The notes: generated from the sequence alone by a model not told the origin. 64,000 nucleotides of DNA from Nodosilinea sp. E11 (GCF_032813545.1 NZ_CP136520.1:1730001-1794000); one strand, 5' to 3'; positions 9,318 through 18,978 are shown, counted from the stretch's first letter. Numbers and translations are program-made.

Positions 9318-10203
9318 CCCCAGTTTTGGCTTTTGCTGCCGCTAGGCTCGGATCTATAGTCATCAGATCGTAGGTGCCAAAATTAACCAGGCTTTCGGTG
9401 CAGCCCAACAGATCTTCTATAGCCTGTTGACCTGTAGGGCTGTGACCGTTAGTTTCAAGATCGACAAAAAACAGGTACTCTCCCAGCGATCGCTTGGTGG
9501 GGCGTGACTCAATGCGACTGAGATTAATGCCGTAATGGCCAAATACCGCCAGGGCTTTAAGCAGAGCACCGGGGCCATTGACCGGCAGACTAAAGGCTAA
9601 AGAGGTGTATTGTCCGGCTTTGCTGGACTCTTCAGCAGTATGACCTTTAAGTACCCAAAACTTAGTGCAGTTATCAGAGTGGTCGTTGATATTGTGAGCC
9701 AAAATTGGCAGGCTATAGAGCTGAGCGGCCCATTCTGAGGCGATGGCCGCTACCGTTTTATTGTCAGCGAGGTGATCTAGGGCCTCTGTAGTAGAACGCG
9801 TGGCCACTAGCTCGGCTTGGGGTAGATGGCACTCTAGCCACTGTTGGCACTGGGATAGCGCCTGGGGGTGAGAGTAAACTACCTTGACCGTCGTTAAATC
9901 GCCAGCCTGGGAAAGCAGTCCGTGGTGAATGGGCATCACCATGGCGTGACGAATAGTGAGCCGCTGAAGCTGCCAGAGCATGTCTAGGGTAGTGGTAACG
10001 CCACCCTCGGTAGAATTTTCGACGGGCACAATGGTGAGCTGGGTAGCACCAGTAGCTGTGGCCTGCATAGCGGTAGGAATACTGGGCATGGCCTTGAGCT
10101 CGACAGATTGCCCCGTGCGGTGCTCTAGATCAAGGCTATAGGCCAGAGCAGCAAGTTGGGAATAGGTGCCCTCAGGCCCTAGGTAGGCAACAGTTATCGT
10201 CAT
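9298..10203 (-). CDS. pheA: Prephenate dehydratase
   Basis: The protein opens TITVAYLGPEGTYS and contains VPVENSTEGGV, both typical of the monofunctional prephenate dehydratase that makes phenylpyruvate in phenylalanine synthesis. A C-terminal ACT domain (ALAVFGHYGINLSRIESRPTK) is the phenylalanine sensor. The catalytic Thr-Arg-Phe motif reads NCTKFWVL, with lysine where arginine is usual. I chose the ATG at 10203 because the extra ten residues from 10233 do not resemble the family start. The gene converges on, and overlaps by 20 bp, the LON-domain gene. Confidence 0.93.
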   Translation of the reverse strand: MTITVAYLGPEGTYSQLAALAYSLDLEHRTGQSVELKAMPSIPTAMQATATGATQLTIVPVENSTEGGVTTTLDMLWQLQRLTIRHAMVMPIHHGLLSQAGDLTTVKVVYSHPQALSQCQQWLECHLPQAELVATRSTTEALDHLADNKTVAAIASEWAAQLYSLPILAHNINDHSDNCTKFWVLKGHTAEESSKAGQYTSLAFSLPVNGPGALLKALAVFGHYGINLSRIESRPTKRSLGEYLFFVDLETNGHSPTGQQAIEDLLGCTESLVNFGTYDLMTIDPSLAAAKAKTGVTQALP

Positions 10204-10391
10204 AGCAGAATCGCAGGTGCGGGCTTGTTCCATACTACGTCTAGGCTGGCGCGATCGCCTGTTTTAGCGGAAGCTAGGATTAATCGAGCCTTAACCCAAA
10301 AACCGGCTAAGCTGGGCCAACAAAGTTAACATTCCCCAGTAATATGTAAAGGGTTTTGCCGGAACCTGAATTCTGGTAGGGAGTGAAGGTG

Positions 10392-12302
10392 ATGGTTAAG
10401 CGCGTCAAGGAACGATTTGGCATTAAGCCAGGTTCAATGAAAATTCTGGTGGCCTTTGGGTCAGGAGCATTTCTCTTGGGCGCGGCGGTGCCTCTAGCCG
10501 CAGCCTTAGGCACCGGCAGCCTGCGCATTGGCAATGCGGGGTGGGCCGCATCACCCGCGGCTGAGCAGCCTCAAGCTTTGACTGCGAGGCTCTTTACACT
10601 GAGCGATGCCCCTGGTTTAGACGCATTTCCCACCGTCATGAGTAGTGAAAGGCTGTGCCGTCGTCCGGTAGAGCTGACGGCAGCCATAGAAAATTCTGCT
10701 GCCGCTGGTAGCCAGCTATTTCAAGGAGCAGGGCTAGGGGCGGGGAGCGCCGTTTTGGGGACAGCTGCGATCGCTCAACTGGCAGCAGCCCCTTGGCCTA
10801 GCATTCATCCCCAGGCCGCTGAAGCCAGGGTGCCGATCTTGATGTACCACGACGTACTTGAGCCACCAGAGGTCTTTTTTGATCTTACTCCCACAGACTT
10901 TGAGAACCATCTGCAAACTATTCTCGACAATGGATTGACGCCGATTAGCCCTGACCAGTTGGTACAGCACCTGCGCACCGGAGCCGCTCTGCCCGAAAAA
11001 CCAGTTCTGATCACCTTAGACGATGGTTATGTAGGGCATTATGAGCATGTCTTCCCGCTGCTGCAAAAGTACCAAGTACCCGCCACTTTCTTTGTGTTTC
11101 CCGGCAAGGTAGACGGCGAAGTTGCCGGTCGCTCTACCCTGACCTGGGAGCAGCTCAAAATTATGGCTGCGGATCCTCTGGTCACGATCGCCTCCCACAG
11201 CGTCACCCACCCCGAAGATCTACGCGCCCTCAGTGACGACGAGCTGATCTACGAAGTCGTTGAGTCTAAGCGACGACTAGAGAGCGAGTTGGGTATTCCT
11301 ATGCGCTACTTTAGTTACCCGACCGGCCACTACGACGAGCGGGTAGCGCAGGTGGTGGCCGATGCTGGATACCTGGCAGCGTTTACCATGCGCCAGCAAA
11401 ATGAGCAGTTTGCCGGTGCCTCGGAGTCACTCCTGGCGATCGAGCGGTTCGGCCAGTCTAGCCTCGACTCATTGATAGATGTGGCCTGGGGTGGGCCGCC
11501 TGCGACTGGAATGGCACCCGTAGCAATAGCCCATTCAGAGTTTAACTTTGCTACCCCGGTAGAACTGCAAAAGCTCAATTTAGATGGACAATCCTTGAGC
11601 TTAATCAGCGGTGGTCACCCAGTGACCATTCACGCAAACAGCCGTTATCAACTGCCAGATATGCTGGCGGGCAGCAACATCACCGGGGCCGTAGACGGAG
11701 GGTTTTTCTCGCTAAAATACCTCGACTCTAACGTCATGATTGGCCCAGTGCTGAGTCAGAGCACCAAGCAGTTTGTGCCCGGGTATGCCGGAGAAATTCC
11801 TAAGCTCAACAGCCGCCCCTTAGTGCTAATGGCTCCTCACCGAGTACTCTTTGTGCCCTTTGATGCTGATCGCCACAACACTTTGGCAGGCTTAGTTCGT
11901 GAACTACCTGGGGTCACCGATGCCTTCGTCGCTGCCGCCTGGTTAGTCAAAGATGGCTTACCCCAGCCCGCTAGCAGTTTTGGCACCTTGTTTGATTACG
12001 ACGCTCGTCGACACCGCGCCTTTTGGGGAGTGAATACGGCCGGGCAACCTGTGGTAGGGGCCACTCACACCATGGTTGACTCGGTTGAACTGGGCGAGTT
12101 ACTTTACCAAGCGGGGCTACGCGATGCGGTCATGCTTGACTCTGGAGCCAGCACATCGTTAGCCTACCAAGGCGATTCGCTGGTAGGTTATGTCCCTCGT
12201 CCGGTACCCCATCTAGTGGGGTTGGTGCCTCCCGAAGCCCATAATGGCAGCCCTTGCCCCTTGATGCTAGACGCCGAGAACCCCACCACCAGAAAGCGCT
12301 AA
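10392..12302 (+). CDS. Polysaccharide deacetylase (NodB) fused to a phosphodiester glycosidase domain
   Basis: The ~636-residue protein has a signal or membrane anchor (about 15-40) and a linker. A NodB/CE4 deacetylase domain follows, with VPILMYHDV, the metal-site TLDDGY, SHSVTHP and RYFSYPTGHYDERV. The C-terminal ~250 residues form a second domain with GAVDGGFFS and VMLDSGASTSLAY, matching the NAGPA/DUF2233 phosphodiester glycosidase family. The protein probably acts on cell-wall or exopolysaccharide outside the cytoplasm. The ATG at 10392 sits eight bases after AGGGAG; an in-frame GTG at 10383 is less likely. Fusing two carbohydrate-processing activities suggests sequential action on one polymer (inference). 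Confidence 0.88.
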   Translation: MVKRVKERFGIKPGSMKILVAFGSGAFLLGAAVPLAAALGTGSLRIGNAGWAASPAAEQPQALTARLFTLSDAPGLDAFPTVMSSERLCRRPVELTAAIENSAAAGSQLFQGAGLGAGSAVLGTAAIAQLAAAPWPSIHPQAAEARVPILMYHDVLEPPEVFFDLTPTDFENHLQTILDNGLTPISPDQLVQHLRTGAALPEKPVLITLDDGYVGHYEHVFPLLQKYQVPATFFVFPGKVDGEVAGRSTLTWEQLKIMAADPLVTIASHSVTHPEDLRALSDDELIYEVVESKRRLESELGIPMRYFSYPTGHYDERVAQVVADAGYLAAFTMRQQNEQFAGASESLLAIERFGQSSLDSLIDVAWGGPPATGMAPVAIAHSEFNFATPVELQKLNLDGQSLSLISGGHPVTIHANSRYQLPDMLAGSNITGAVDGGFFSLKYLDSNVMIGPVLSQSTKQFVPGYAGEIPKLNSRPLVLMAPHRVLFVPFDADRHNTLAGLVRELPGVTDAFVAAAWLVKDGLPQPASSFGTLFDYDARRHRAFWGVNTAGQPVVGATHTMVDSVELGELLYQAGLRDAVMLDSGASTSLAYQGDSLVGYVPRPVPHLVGLVPPEAHNGSPCPLMLDAENPTTRKR

Positions 12303-12395
12303 GCAGCCTGAATTATTTCGTAGACTACACTAGCGCAACGGCTCCAATCTGGTGCAGGAAAGCATCGGCTAACTCTCCTGACTTTCTGGCATGTT

Positions 12396-13136
12396 TTAAT
12401 TGCCAAACCCGGCATACCAGAAATAAGTAGCCATGGGAATTACAGTGGCTAGAACTAATAGGACAACCAGCAAGATGGTGGTGTTACTACGGTTTTCAGC
12501 GGTTTCTTCGGCACTGGTAAAGGTGCTTTCGCTGTTAAAGGAATCGTCAAACGCGGGGGGGCCAGGATCTGCTTGGCCACTCAGTACAGCCACTAAGCGA
12601 TCGCTAGCGGCTAGAAACGCCTGATTATATTTGTCCCCTTCCAGTAGGGGGTAAAGCACCGTTTCTTGGGCAACGCTGTCGGCGATGTCGGGGGTAAGCA
12701 GAGTAGCAGACTGATCGCCTACGCGAATACCGACGGTCTTAGTCACCTCATCAAGCACCAGCAGGGTTTGATTGGCTTGAGCTTCTGGCGTGGGATACCA
12801 GCGATCAAATAACTTGTCGGTAAAGGTTTGGATGGTTTCGCCGTAGTCAAAGTGGTGAATGGTGACTAAGCGAGTCTCATTTCCTGTAGTGCCAGCTAGA
12901 TCGCTTAAACGACCCGAGATTTTGTTTTCGTTGATGCGGCTAATAATGCTGGCTTCGTCGACTACCCAGGTTGAGTCACCAGCCGCTACTGTGGGCACTT
13001 GAAAGACAGCTACCGCCTCAGCGGGTGCCGCCGTCAGCCCAAATACCAAAAACAGCGGCAAGATCAGGCCCACAACGCTAATCCGGCAGAGCCTGACTAA
13101 CCGGGCAATTGTTCGTTGCAGGAAGTGACTACGCAT
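12396..13136 (-). CDS. psb32: TPM-domain protein, probable photosystem II repair protein Psb32
   Basis: The 246-residue protein has a long signal peptide ending near AEA-41. A TPM (TLP18.3/Psb32/MOLO-1) domain follows from VDEASIIS through LLVLDEVTKTVGIRVGDQ, and a single C-terminal membrane helix (LLVVLLVLATVIPMATYFWY). This order matches cyanobacterial Psb32, which protects photosystem II and speeds its repair after photodamage. It should be anchored in the thylakoid membrane with the TPM domain in the lumen. It converges with the upstream deacetylase gene, and I see no terminator in the 93-bp gap. Confidence 0.82.
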   Translation of the reverse strand: MRSHFLQRTIARLVRLCRISVVGLILPLFLVFGLTAAPAEAVAVFQVPTVAAGDSTWVVDEASIISRINENKISGRLSDLAGTTGNETRLVTIHHFDYGETIQTFTDKLFDRWYPTPEAQANQTLLVLDEVTKTVGIRVGDQSATLLTPDIADSVAQETVLYPLLEGDKYNQAFLAASDRLVAVLSGQADPGPPAFDDSFNSESTFTSAEETAENRSNTTILLVVLLVLATVIPMATYFWYAGFGN

Positions 13137-13292
13137 GGTTCTAAGCTACAGCGACTACTGAGTTGAGAGAGCCGAGCGAACTGCACCCAAAACCCTATTA
13201 ATCAATATACGAGGCTTAGACCCTTGAGGGAACTAGATCCGCCTAGTTTCCCTACCATAGACGCCCCTAGAGGCACGGCTGAGACTGATCGT

Positions 13293-13565
13293 TTAAGCCG
13301 AGGGCAAATTGCGGAGCCGAATGAGTTGCCGACGCATCAACGGTGATGCTGCCATTTCCGACACTTCGCTGACTTCAACTTGAGACTCTAACTGTTCGAC
13401 AAATTCATCGCTGCCGTAGGAGAAGGCATCGAGCAGTTGCTCTAGAAGATGTTCGCGATTGGCAATGACATGGCTTTCTTCTAAGATGCGAAATTTGAGG
13501 GTGATTTCGCACTCATAAATGCCAACCTGAGTCTCAGCCGACGGACGGGGTGCGAATGTAGCCAT
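13293..13565 (-). CDS. Small conserved cyanobacterial protein, possibly Npun_R1517 family
   Basis: The 90-residue protein contains VGIYECEITLKFRILEE and ends in SPLMRRQLIRLRNLPSA. This pattern recalls a small cyanobacterial family annotated as Npun_R1517-type regulators of differentiation, but the assignment is from memory and uncertain. The acidic middle (DEFVEQLESQVEVSEVSE) and basic C-terminus suggest a small helical binding protein. I start at the ATG at 13565; an upstream TTG at 13598 would add 11 residues. No operon partner is evident. Confidence 0.65.
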   Translation of the reverse strand: MATFAPRPSAETQVGIYECEITLKFRILEESHVIANREHLLEQLLDAFSYGSDEFVEQLESQVEVSEVSEMAASPLMRRQLIRLRNLPSA

Positions 13566-14186
13566 AGTCAGAGGTGTACTCCCTAAGTAGATGTGCAAGG
13601 AGTCATCAGAGGAGGCTTGGGGGCTAGAGCATTAGCCTACTGGGGGCGAGCAGGGGCACGGCACCGAAACAGCTAACTAGAACGAGCTAGGGGCGGTGAT
13701 GCAATCCCTTTGATGACGATGAGGCACCTATGCTTTGGGCTGCCGTGTCGGTCGTTAGACATCGGTAGTAACCCTAGCATTGGCTCCCTGATGCCATCAA
13801 ACCAAAAAATCGAGCTACGGCCTATTTTTGAGGGTTACTTTCACAGGATTGACATAGATTTATGAGGCGGCGGTTAATATCATTCAGGCTTATCCGTACA
13901 TTTTCAGACAAGAATCTTTTTTTTATACGTCGCCTCATTTGATAACTAGATCAAAATCTATTCACCATAAGCATTTAAGTCTAGAGTGAATGCTCAGAGG
14001 GGCTTTCAGCGAGTGGATAAATTAGTATCTTCGAGTTTTCCTAACGACTTACCCTGTGACCGAAGTCTAGGGAACTGGAAAAAAATTGTCTCTGAAGTCG
14101 CTAGGGCGATCGCACGGAATCAGTAGCCAAGGTGAAAAAAATCCGTAGAATACTGAGTACCCCAAGTGCCATAACGAACTAGCAAA
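13566..14186. other. 620-bp intergenic region with a long-range inverted repeat
   Basis: I see no convincing gene here. ATGAGGCGGCG (13862-13872) is complementary at 10 of 11 positions to CGTCGCCTCAT (13928-13938), enclosing an AT-rich 55-base loop that ends in an eight-T run. The region probably holds the promoters of the two divergent flanking genes. A small RNA is possible but unproven. Confidence 0.4.
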
Positions 14187-15251
14187 ATGCGTGATTCTCT
14201 GATGCAAGCCTACCTGCCGCTGATTGTTTGGGCCGGGCTAGGCATGCTGCTGGGCCAATTTGCGCCGCCCAGGTTGCCCCAATTGTTAGGGCGACTGCTC
14301 TACTGGGTGGGCATTCCGTTAGAAATTTTTGCCTTAGCTCGCCAAACCGACTTTGCCCAAGACACTGGGCTGGCCCCGCTGTATACCGTAATTGCGTTGG
14401 CCCTAGGGTTGGGGCTGGCCCTGATTGGCCTAGCCGCAGTGCGGTGGAGCGTTTCAAGCCGTCATTCGGGCATAGAACCGGCGGGTAACGCCGCTGTTCT
14501 CTCACTGGTGCCGCAACATGATTTTGACCAGTCTAAGGACAAAGATCAGCCCTGGACAGATCCGTTGACTTTCACCTGGGCTGATCGCCCCCGCCACGGC
14601 AGCTTTGTGCTGGCCTCAATGATGAGCAATACCGGCTTTGTCGGGCTAGCTATTGTGCCAACGCTGGTTAGCGGCCCTTACCTGGGCTGGATAGTCTTTT
14701 ATAGCGTTACGCAAAACCTGGTGGGAACCTACGGCTTTGGGGTTTTTCTAGCCAGCTGGTTTGGGCGCAACACCCATGCTCAGTCTCGCTGGCAACTGCT
14801 GCGAGATATGGTGACCGTGCCTTCCCTTTGGGCTTTTGGGCTGGGCTACACCTCCCGGCGCTGGGAGAGTCTACCCGAGATTGAGCAGGCGTTACATCAA
14901 TCCGTGTGGCTGGTGATTCCGTTGGCCTTGGTGCTGATGGGGCTACGGCTGAGTCAACTCCAGGGCTGGAGCAGTCTCAAGCTCGCCATAGTGCCGACCG
15001 TCATTAAGGTGCTAATACTACCGGCTACGCTGGGGGCGATCGCCTGGAGAGCGGGGTTACCCCACAATGCGGTGCTGGTGCTGGTGCTGATGTCGGGTAT
15101 GCCCAGCGCCTTTGCCGGGCTGATTTTAGCGGAAGAATATGGGCTAGACCGAGAGCTGTCTGCCGCTAGCATTGCCCTATCTACGGGGGCGTTGCTGCTG
15201 ACAATTCCTCTGTGGCTATTGGTGTTTGGGATTGAGCGGGTTGGGGGCTGA
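14187..15251 (+). CDS. AEC-family (auxin efflux carrier-like) permease
   Basis: The 354-residue integral membrane protein has about ten hydrophobic segments arranged as two five-helix halves. NTGFVGLAIVPTL and MSGMPSAFAGLILAEEYGLD are typical of the AEC superfamily (bile/arsenite/riboflavin and auxin-efflux-type carriers). Substrates of cyanobacterial members are unknown. The last 36 bp overlap the 3' end of the gene on the opposite strand. Confidence 0.82.
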   Translation: MRDSLMQAYLPLIVWAGLGMLLGQFAPPRLPQLLGRLLYWVGIPLEIFALARQTDFAQDTGLAPLYTVIALALGLGLALIGLAAVRWSVSSRHSGIEPAGNAAVLSLVPQHDFDQSKDKDQPWTDPLTFTWADRPRHGSFVLASMMSNTGFVGLAIVPTLVSGPYLGWIVFYSVTQNLVGTYGFGVFLASWFGRNTHAQSRWQLLRDMVTVPSLWAFGLGYTSRRWESLPEIEQALHQSVWLVIPLALVLMGLRLSQLQGWSSLKLAIVPTVIKVLILPATLGAIAWRAGLPHNAVLVLVLMSGMPSAFAGLILAEEYGLDRELSAASIALSTGALLLTIPLWLLVFGIERVGG

Positions 15252-15974
15252 GGGATGCGGCCCAGAGGTTGGGGGCGTAGCTCCGTAGATCAGGGCGAGA
15301 TCTGGGGCTTCGGTGCAGTACATGTGCACCCAGATATAGGCGTGCTGAAACAGGGCCAGGGCTAGAGCGGCCTGCGATCGCCCCCCGAGTGCGATCGCCC
15401 AAAGCGCTAAAAACCCAAAGCTATACATGGCATTGTCGCTGTAGCGAAAAGCCCCCTGGTGCACCAAGGGCATAGTCCAGTAGCAAGCGCGAAAGTGATC
15501 GCCCCCAGCCGCCCGCAGCAGCCCAAAGTATCGCTGCACCGACCAAAACGTGTAGAGAGCTGGCCCCAGCAGCAGGGCGGCCAGCGGCATCGCTGCCCAA
15601 AGGGGAATCGCCAGAGTGCCCGCGCTGCTGGCGGCCACCGCCGCCGTGAGCAAAGGGCGCGCCATCAACAGCGGAAAGAACACCAGGCCCCACACCATTA
15701 GGTCGGCGCGGCCCAGCCAGCGACTCAGGGTGCCAAAGCAGATTTGCAGCCGCCAGAGCAGCCACACCAGCACTTGATGGATCACGGCGACGGCAATCAG
15801 TCCGTAGGCCCACTGGCGATCAATGACTCCGAGCCAACTCCCACCAGTCAGCCCCGGCTCGGCCAAGGCGATCGCCCCAGGCACCAAAACCAGCACCAGC
15901 AACCCATGCTGCAACTGACCATGGAACAGGTATTGCCAGGAAACCCGGCGATTGATCTCGGCGAGTTCGTTCAT
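15216..15974 (-). CDS. Integral membrane protein resembling phospholipid/isoprenylcysteine methyltransferases
   Basis: The 252-residue protein has six or seven hydrophobic helices. Near residues 169-230 it carries HQGAFRYSDNAMYSFGF and then HAYIWVHMYCTEAPDLALIYG. This recalls the GPFRYxRNPMY and late-glutamate SAM-binding motifs of the PEMT/ICMT fold. Methylation of a membrane lipid amine is plausible, but the substrate cannot be read from the sequence. The C-terminal 25 residues are Pro/Ser-rich and lie in the overlap with the AEC gene. An alternative is an uncharacterised membrane protein that shares only the fold. Confidence 0.5.
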   Translation of the reverse strand: MNELAEINRRVSWQYLFHGQLQHGLLVLVLVPGAIALAEPGLTGGSWLGVIDRQWAYGLIAVAVIHQVLVWLLWRLQICFGTLSRWLGRADLMVWGLVFFPLLMARPLLTAAVAASSAGTLAIPLWAAMPLAALLLGPALYTFWSVQRYFGLLRAAGGDHFRACYWTMPLVHQGAFRYSDNAMYSFGFLALWAIALGGRSQAALALALFQHAYIWVHMYCTEAPDLALIYGATPPTSGPHPSAPNPLNPKHQ

Positions 15975-16055
15975 AGCTGTCGGCTCTTGAGCAGTGATGA
16001 AGCCCCTAAAGGATCCTCTACCCCATCCTTAAGGTTTGATCCTATTGTTAGGGCA

Positions 16056-17678
16056 ATGCATCTTCCGATGGTAGCTATGTCTCATCCCGATCAACAGCCT
16101 CAGGATACAGCCAAGACCTCAGGCGCTCGACTCAACCCTGACACCCTACAACCCAAAGAACAGCAGGCCGCAATCAACGGCACCCTGATGCAGTACTTCC
16201 ACTGGTATACCCCCGCCGACGGCAACCACTGGAACCGCGTTCGACAAGCGGCTGAGGATCTGGCCAAGGCAGGTATTACGGCCCTGTGGTTGCCTCCCGC
16301 CTCCAAGGGCTTTGAAGGCCCAAAAGACGTGGGCTACGGGGCCTATGACCTGTTTGACCTGGGGGAGTTTGATCAGCAGGGCACTGTGCCCACTAAGTAC
16401 GGCACCAAAGCTGAGTATGTCGCGGCGGTCAAAGCCTGTCGCGATCAGGGCCTTCAAATCTACGCCGATGTCGTGTTTAACCACAAAATGGCCGCCGATT
16501 TTGAGGAAGAGTTCAAGGCTACTCCCATGGACCCCAGCGATCGCCGCCGTACCTTAGGCGACATGCGGAAAATTAAATCCTGGACAGGCTTTAACTTTCC
16601 GGGGCGGGGCGACAAATATTCGAGCATGAAGTGGCACTGGTACCACTTTGACGCCGTAGACCACAACAGCAACGAGCCTAACTATCGGGCCGTTTGGCTG
16701 ATTGAGGGTAAAGCCTTTGAAGACAAAGTGAGTTGGGAAATGGGCAGCTATGACTATCTAATGGGCTGCGACCTCGATATTGACCACCCCGATGTGCGCA
16801 ATGAGTTGAAGCACTGGGGCGAGTGGATGCTTGACCAGGTTGGGATCGATGGCTTTCGTCTAGATGCCATTAAGCACATCTGCGGCGACTTCTTTGTCGA
16901 CTGGCTGACTCATCTAGAACGCTATGCCCAGCGAAATCTATTTTGTGTCGGCGAATATTGGACCTACGACCTCGGTACCCTGAGCTGGTACGCCAACAAC
17001 TCGGGCGGTCTTTTGAAGTTGTTTGATGCGCCGCTGCACCGCAATTTTCACCAGGCAAGCCGAGCCGGTAGCCACTACGACCTCCGCACCATTTTTGACC
17101 ATACGGTGGTCAAAACCATGCCGTTGCTGGCCGTCACTCTAGTCGAGAACCATGACACCCAACCCCTGCAAGCCCTGGAATCAGTAGTGGAAGCCTGGTT
17201 TAAGCCCCTGGCCTACGCCCTGATTTTGCTGCGACAAGACGGCTACCCCTGCATCTTTCACTGCGACTACTACGGAGCCCACTACGTGGACAAAGGCCAC
17301 GACGGCAACCAGTACGAAATTTGGATGGACTCGCACCAGAAAATTTTAGATCGACTTTTAGTAGGCCGCCGCCACTTTGCCTACGGCCCCCAGTACGACT
17401 ATTTTAACCACCCCAACGTGGTGGGCTGGACGAGGCTAGGATCTCCCGATCATCCCCAGGCCATGGCAGTGCTGCTGAGCAACGGAGCAGCTGGCCATAA
17501 ATGGATGGAAGTGGGCAAACCCAACACCACCTTCTACGACCTCACCGGCACTATCAAACGGAGCATTACCACCAACGCTGACGGCTGGGCCGAGTTTTGC
17601 TGCCATGGCGGGTCAGTGTCGGTATGGGTAGACGATCACCCCATTCTCAATAGCTATTTGGGCGAGCTAACGAGGTAA
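16056..17678 (+). CDS. Cytoplasmic alpha-amylase (GH13)
   Basis: The enzyme has the four GH13 regions: DVVFNHK (about 137), GFRLDAIKH (about 266, nucleophile Asp), GEYW (about 300, acid/base Glu) and VENHDTQP (about 363). LMQYFHWYTPADGNHW at the front is typical of cytoplasmic, liquefying-type amylases. No signal peptide is visible, so it probably cuts internal glycogen or maltodextrin and could feed the nearby treZ-treY pathway. The open frame extends upstream to 15744, but that part is antisense to the preceding gene. Starts at 16056, 16068 or 16077 are all possible. Confidence 0.9.
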   Translation: MHLPMVAMSHPDQQPQDTAKTSGARLNPDTLQPKEQQAAINGTLMQYFHWYTPADGNHWNRVRQAAEDLAKAGITALWLPPASKGFEGPKDVGYGAYDLFDLGEFDQQGTVPTKYGTKAEYVAAVKACRDQGLQIYADVVFNHKMAADFEEEFKATPMDPSDRRRTLGDMRKIKSWTGFNFPGRGDKYSSMKWHWYHFDAVDHNSNEPNYRAVWLIEGKAFEDKVSWEMGSYDYLMGCDLDIDHPDVRNELKHWGEWMLDQVGIDGFRLDAIKHICGDFFVDWLTHLERYAQRNLFCVGEYWTYDLGTLSWYANNSGGLLKLFDAPLHRNFHQASRAGSHYDLRTIFDHTVVKTMPLLAVTLVENHDTQPLQALESVVEAWFKPLAYALILLRQDGYPCIFHCDYYGAHYVDKGHDGNQYEIWMDSHQKILDRLLVGRRHFAYGPQYDYFNHPNVVGWTRLGSPDHPQAMAVLLSNGAAGHKWMEVGKPNTTFYDLTGTIKRSITTNADGWAEFCCHGGSVSVWVDDHPILNSYLGELTR

Positions 17679-17820
17679 CCCAAGTCTAATCGGCTACCTG
17701 CCGACCTAGGCCACCGGATTTCGGATGAGGCACCTACTGCGAGATAGAATTTTACTCCGCAAAAAGTTAAGCTGTGTAACGCACGCTCGTATTGCTTGAG
17801 GCAGTGGGGCGTTGATCCCT

Positions 17821-18924
17821 ATGGTTAAATTTGGTGCTTTAGTGCAAGTAGATCGCATCCTGACCGGGGCCACAGAGGCAGAGCTATCGGCCTATGTTCG
17901 GTCAGCTGAGGAGTTAAACTTTACCCTTCAAGACCTGAAGGCGGCTATTCCAGGCTATTGTTTTCGGCCGTCTACCCTGAGGTCTTTGGCCTATCTGTTT
18001 CTCGATGTTGGCATTGTTGTGGGGCTATATGCGATAGCCTACAGCCTCAATTCTTGGCTGTTTTTCCCGATATTTTGGCTGGCTCAGGGCACGATGTTTT
18101 GGGCGCTGTTTGTGGTCGGTCACGACTGCGGCCATGGGTCATTTTCACGCCATAAGTGGCTGAACAATCTGGTAGGGCACCTCACCCATACGCCGATTTT
18201 GGTGCCCTACCACGGCTGGCGCATTAGCCACCGCACCCACCACGCCAACACCGGCAACATTGACACCGATGAAAGCTGGTACCCGATCGATGAATCTACC
18301 TATCAGGCTATGCCTGCGGCACAAAAGTTTGTGCGGTTTTATGGATCGCTACTGGCTTACCCGTTTTATCTCTTCTTTCGGTCGTCGGGACGGGCTGGCT
18401 CCCACTTCTTGCCCAGCAGTCCGTTGTTTCGTCCTTCAGAGCGGCGCGACGTGTTGGTGAGTACCCTGTGCTGGTCAGCGATGATTGTGTTTTTGGCGTG
18501 GTTGGGGATAACCCAGGGGCTGCTGTTTTTGGTGACCTACTATGTCATGCCCTACCTCGTGTTTGTCATGTGGCTCGACTTTGTCACCTTCTTGCACCAC
18601 AGTGAGCCAGATATTCCCTGGTATCGCGGGGAGGAGTGGTACTTTCTCAAGGGGGCACTGTCGACCATTGACCGCGACTACGGCCTGATCAACCCAATTC
18701 ACCACAATATTGGCACCCATGTGGCCCACCACATCTTCTCGAGCATGCCCCACTATCACCTGAAGACAGCGACCGAAGCGATCAAGCCAATTTTGGGCAA
18801 TCACTACCGCAGTTCTAGCGAGCCGGTGTGGAAGAGTTTTGCTCGGTCGTTTTGGGCGTGCCACTACGTGGCGGATCAGGGTTCTAAAGTGTATTACCAG
18901 CCGCATCCTCGTCATCAAAGGTAG
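17821..18924 (+). CDS. desB: Omega-3 (delta-15) acyl-lipid fatty acid desaturase
   Basis: The 367-residue membrane desaturase has three histidine boxes: HDCGH (101-105), HRTHH (137-141) and HVAHH (300-304), with HHNIGTHVAHHIFSSMPHYHL-type context. The HDCGHGSFS and HRTHH forms distinguish omega-3 DesB/FAD3-type enzymes from delta-12 DesA. It should add the third double bond to membrane-lipid C18 chains in thylakoid and plasma membranes; desB is cold-induced in studied cyanobacteria. Start is the ATG at 17821. A long hairpin follows the gene. Confidence 0.93.
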   Translation: MVKFGALVQVDRILTGATEAELSAYVRSAEELNFTLQDLKAAIPGYCFRPSTLRSLAYLFLDVGIVVGLYAIAYSLNSWLFFPIFWLAQGTMFWALFVVGHDCGHGSFSRHKWLNNLVGHLTHTPILVPYHGWRISHRTHHANTGNIDTDESWYPIDESTYQAMPAAQKFVRFYGSLLAYPFYLFFRSSGRAGSHFLPSSPLFRPSERRDVLVSTLCWSAMIVFLAWLGITQGLLFLVTYYVMPYLVFVMWLDFVTFLHHSEPDIPWYRGEEWYFLKGALSTIDRDYGLINPIHHNIGTHVAHHIFSSMPHYHLKTATEAIKPILGNHYRSSSEPVWKSFARSFWACHYVADQGSKVYYQPHPRHQR

Positions 18925-18978
18925 CTAGTTTGAGGCGTTAACGCTGTCACAGACGGCTACTTCGGTAGTCTATAGAGG

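Noticed and set aside
15744-16055. N-terminal extension of the alpha-amylase by about 104 residues
   Set aside because: The stretch is antisense to the methyltransferase-like gene and its Gln/His/Pro-rich translation does not resemble GH13 proteins.
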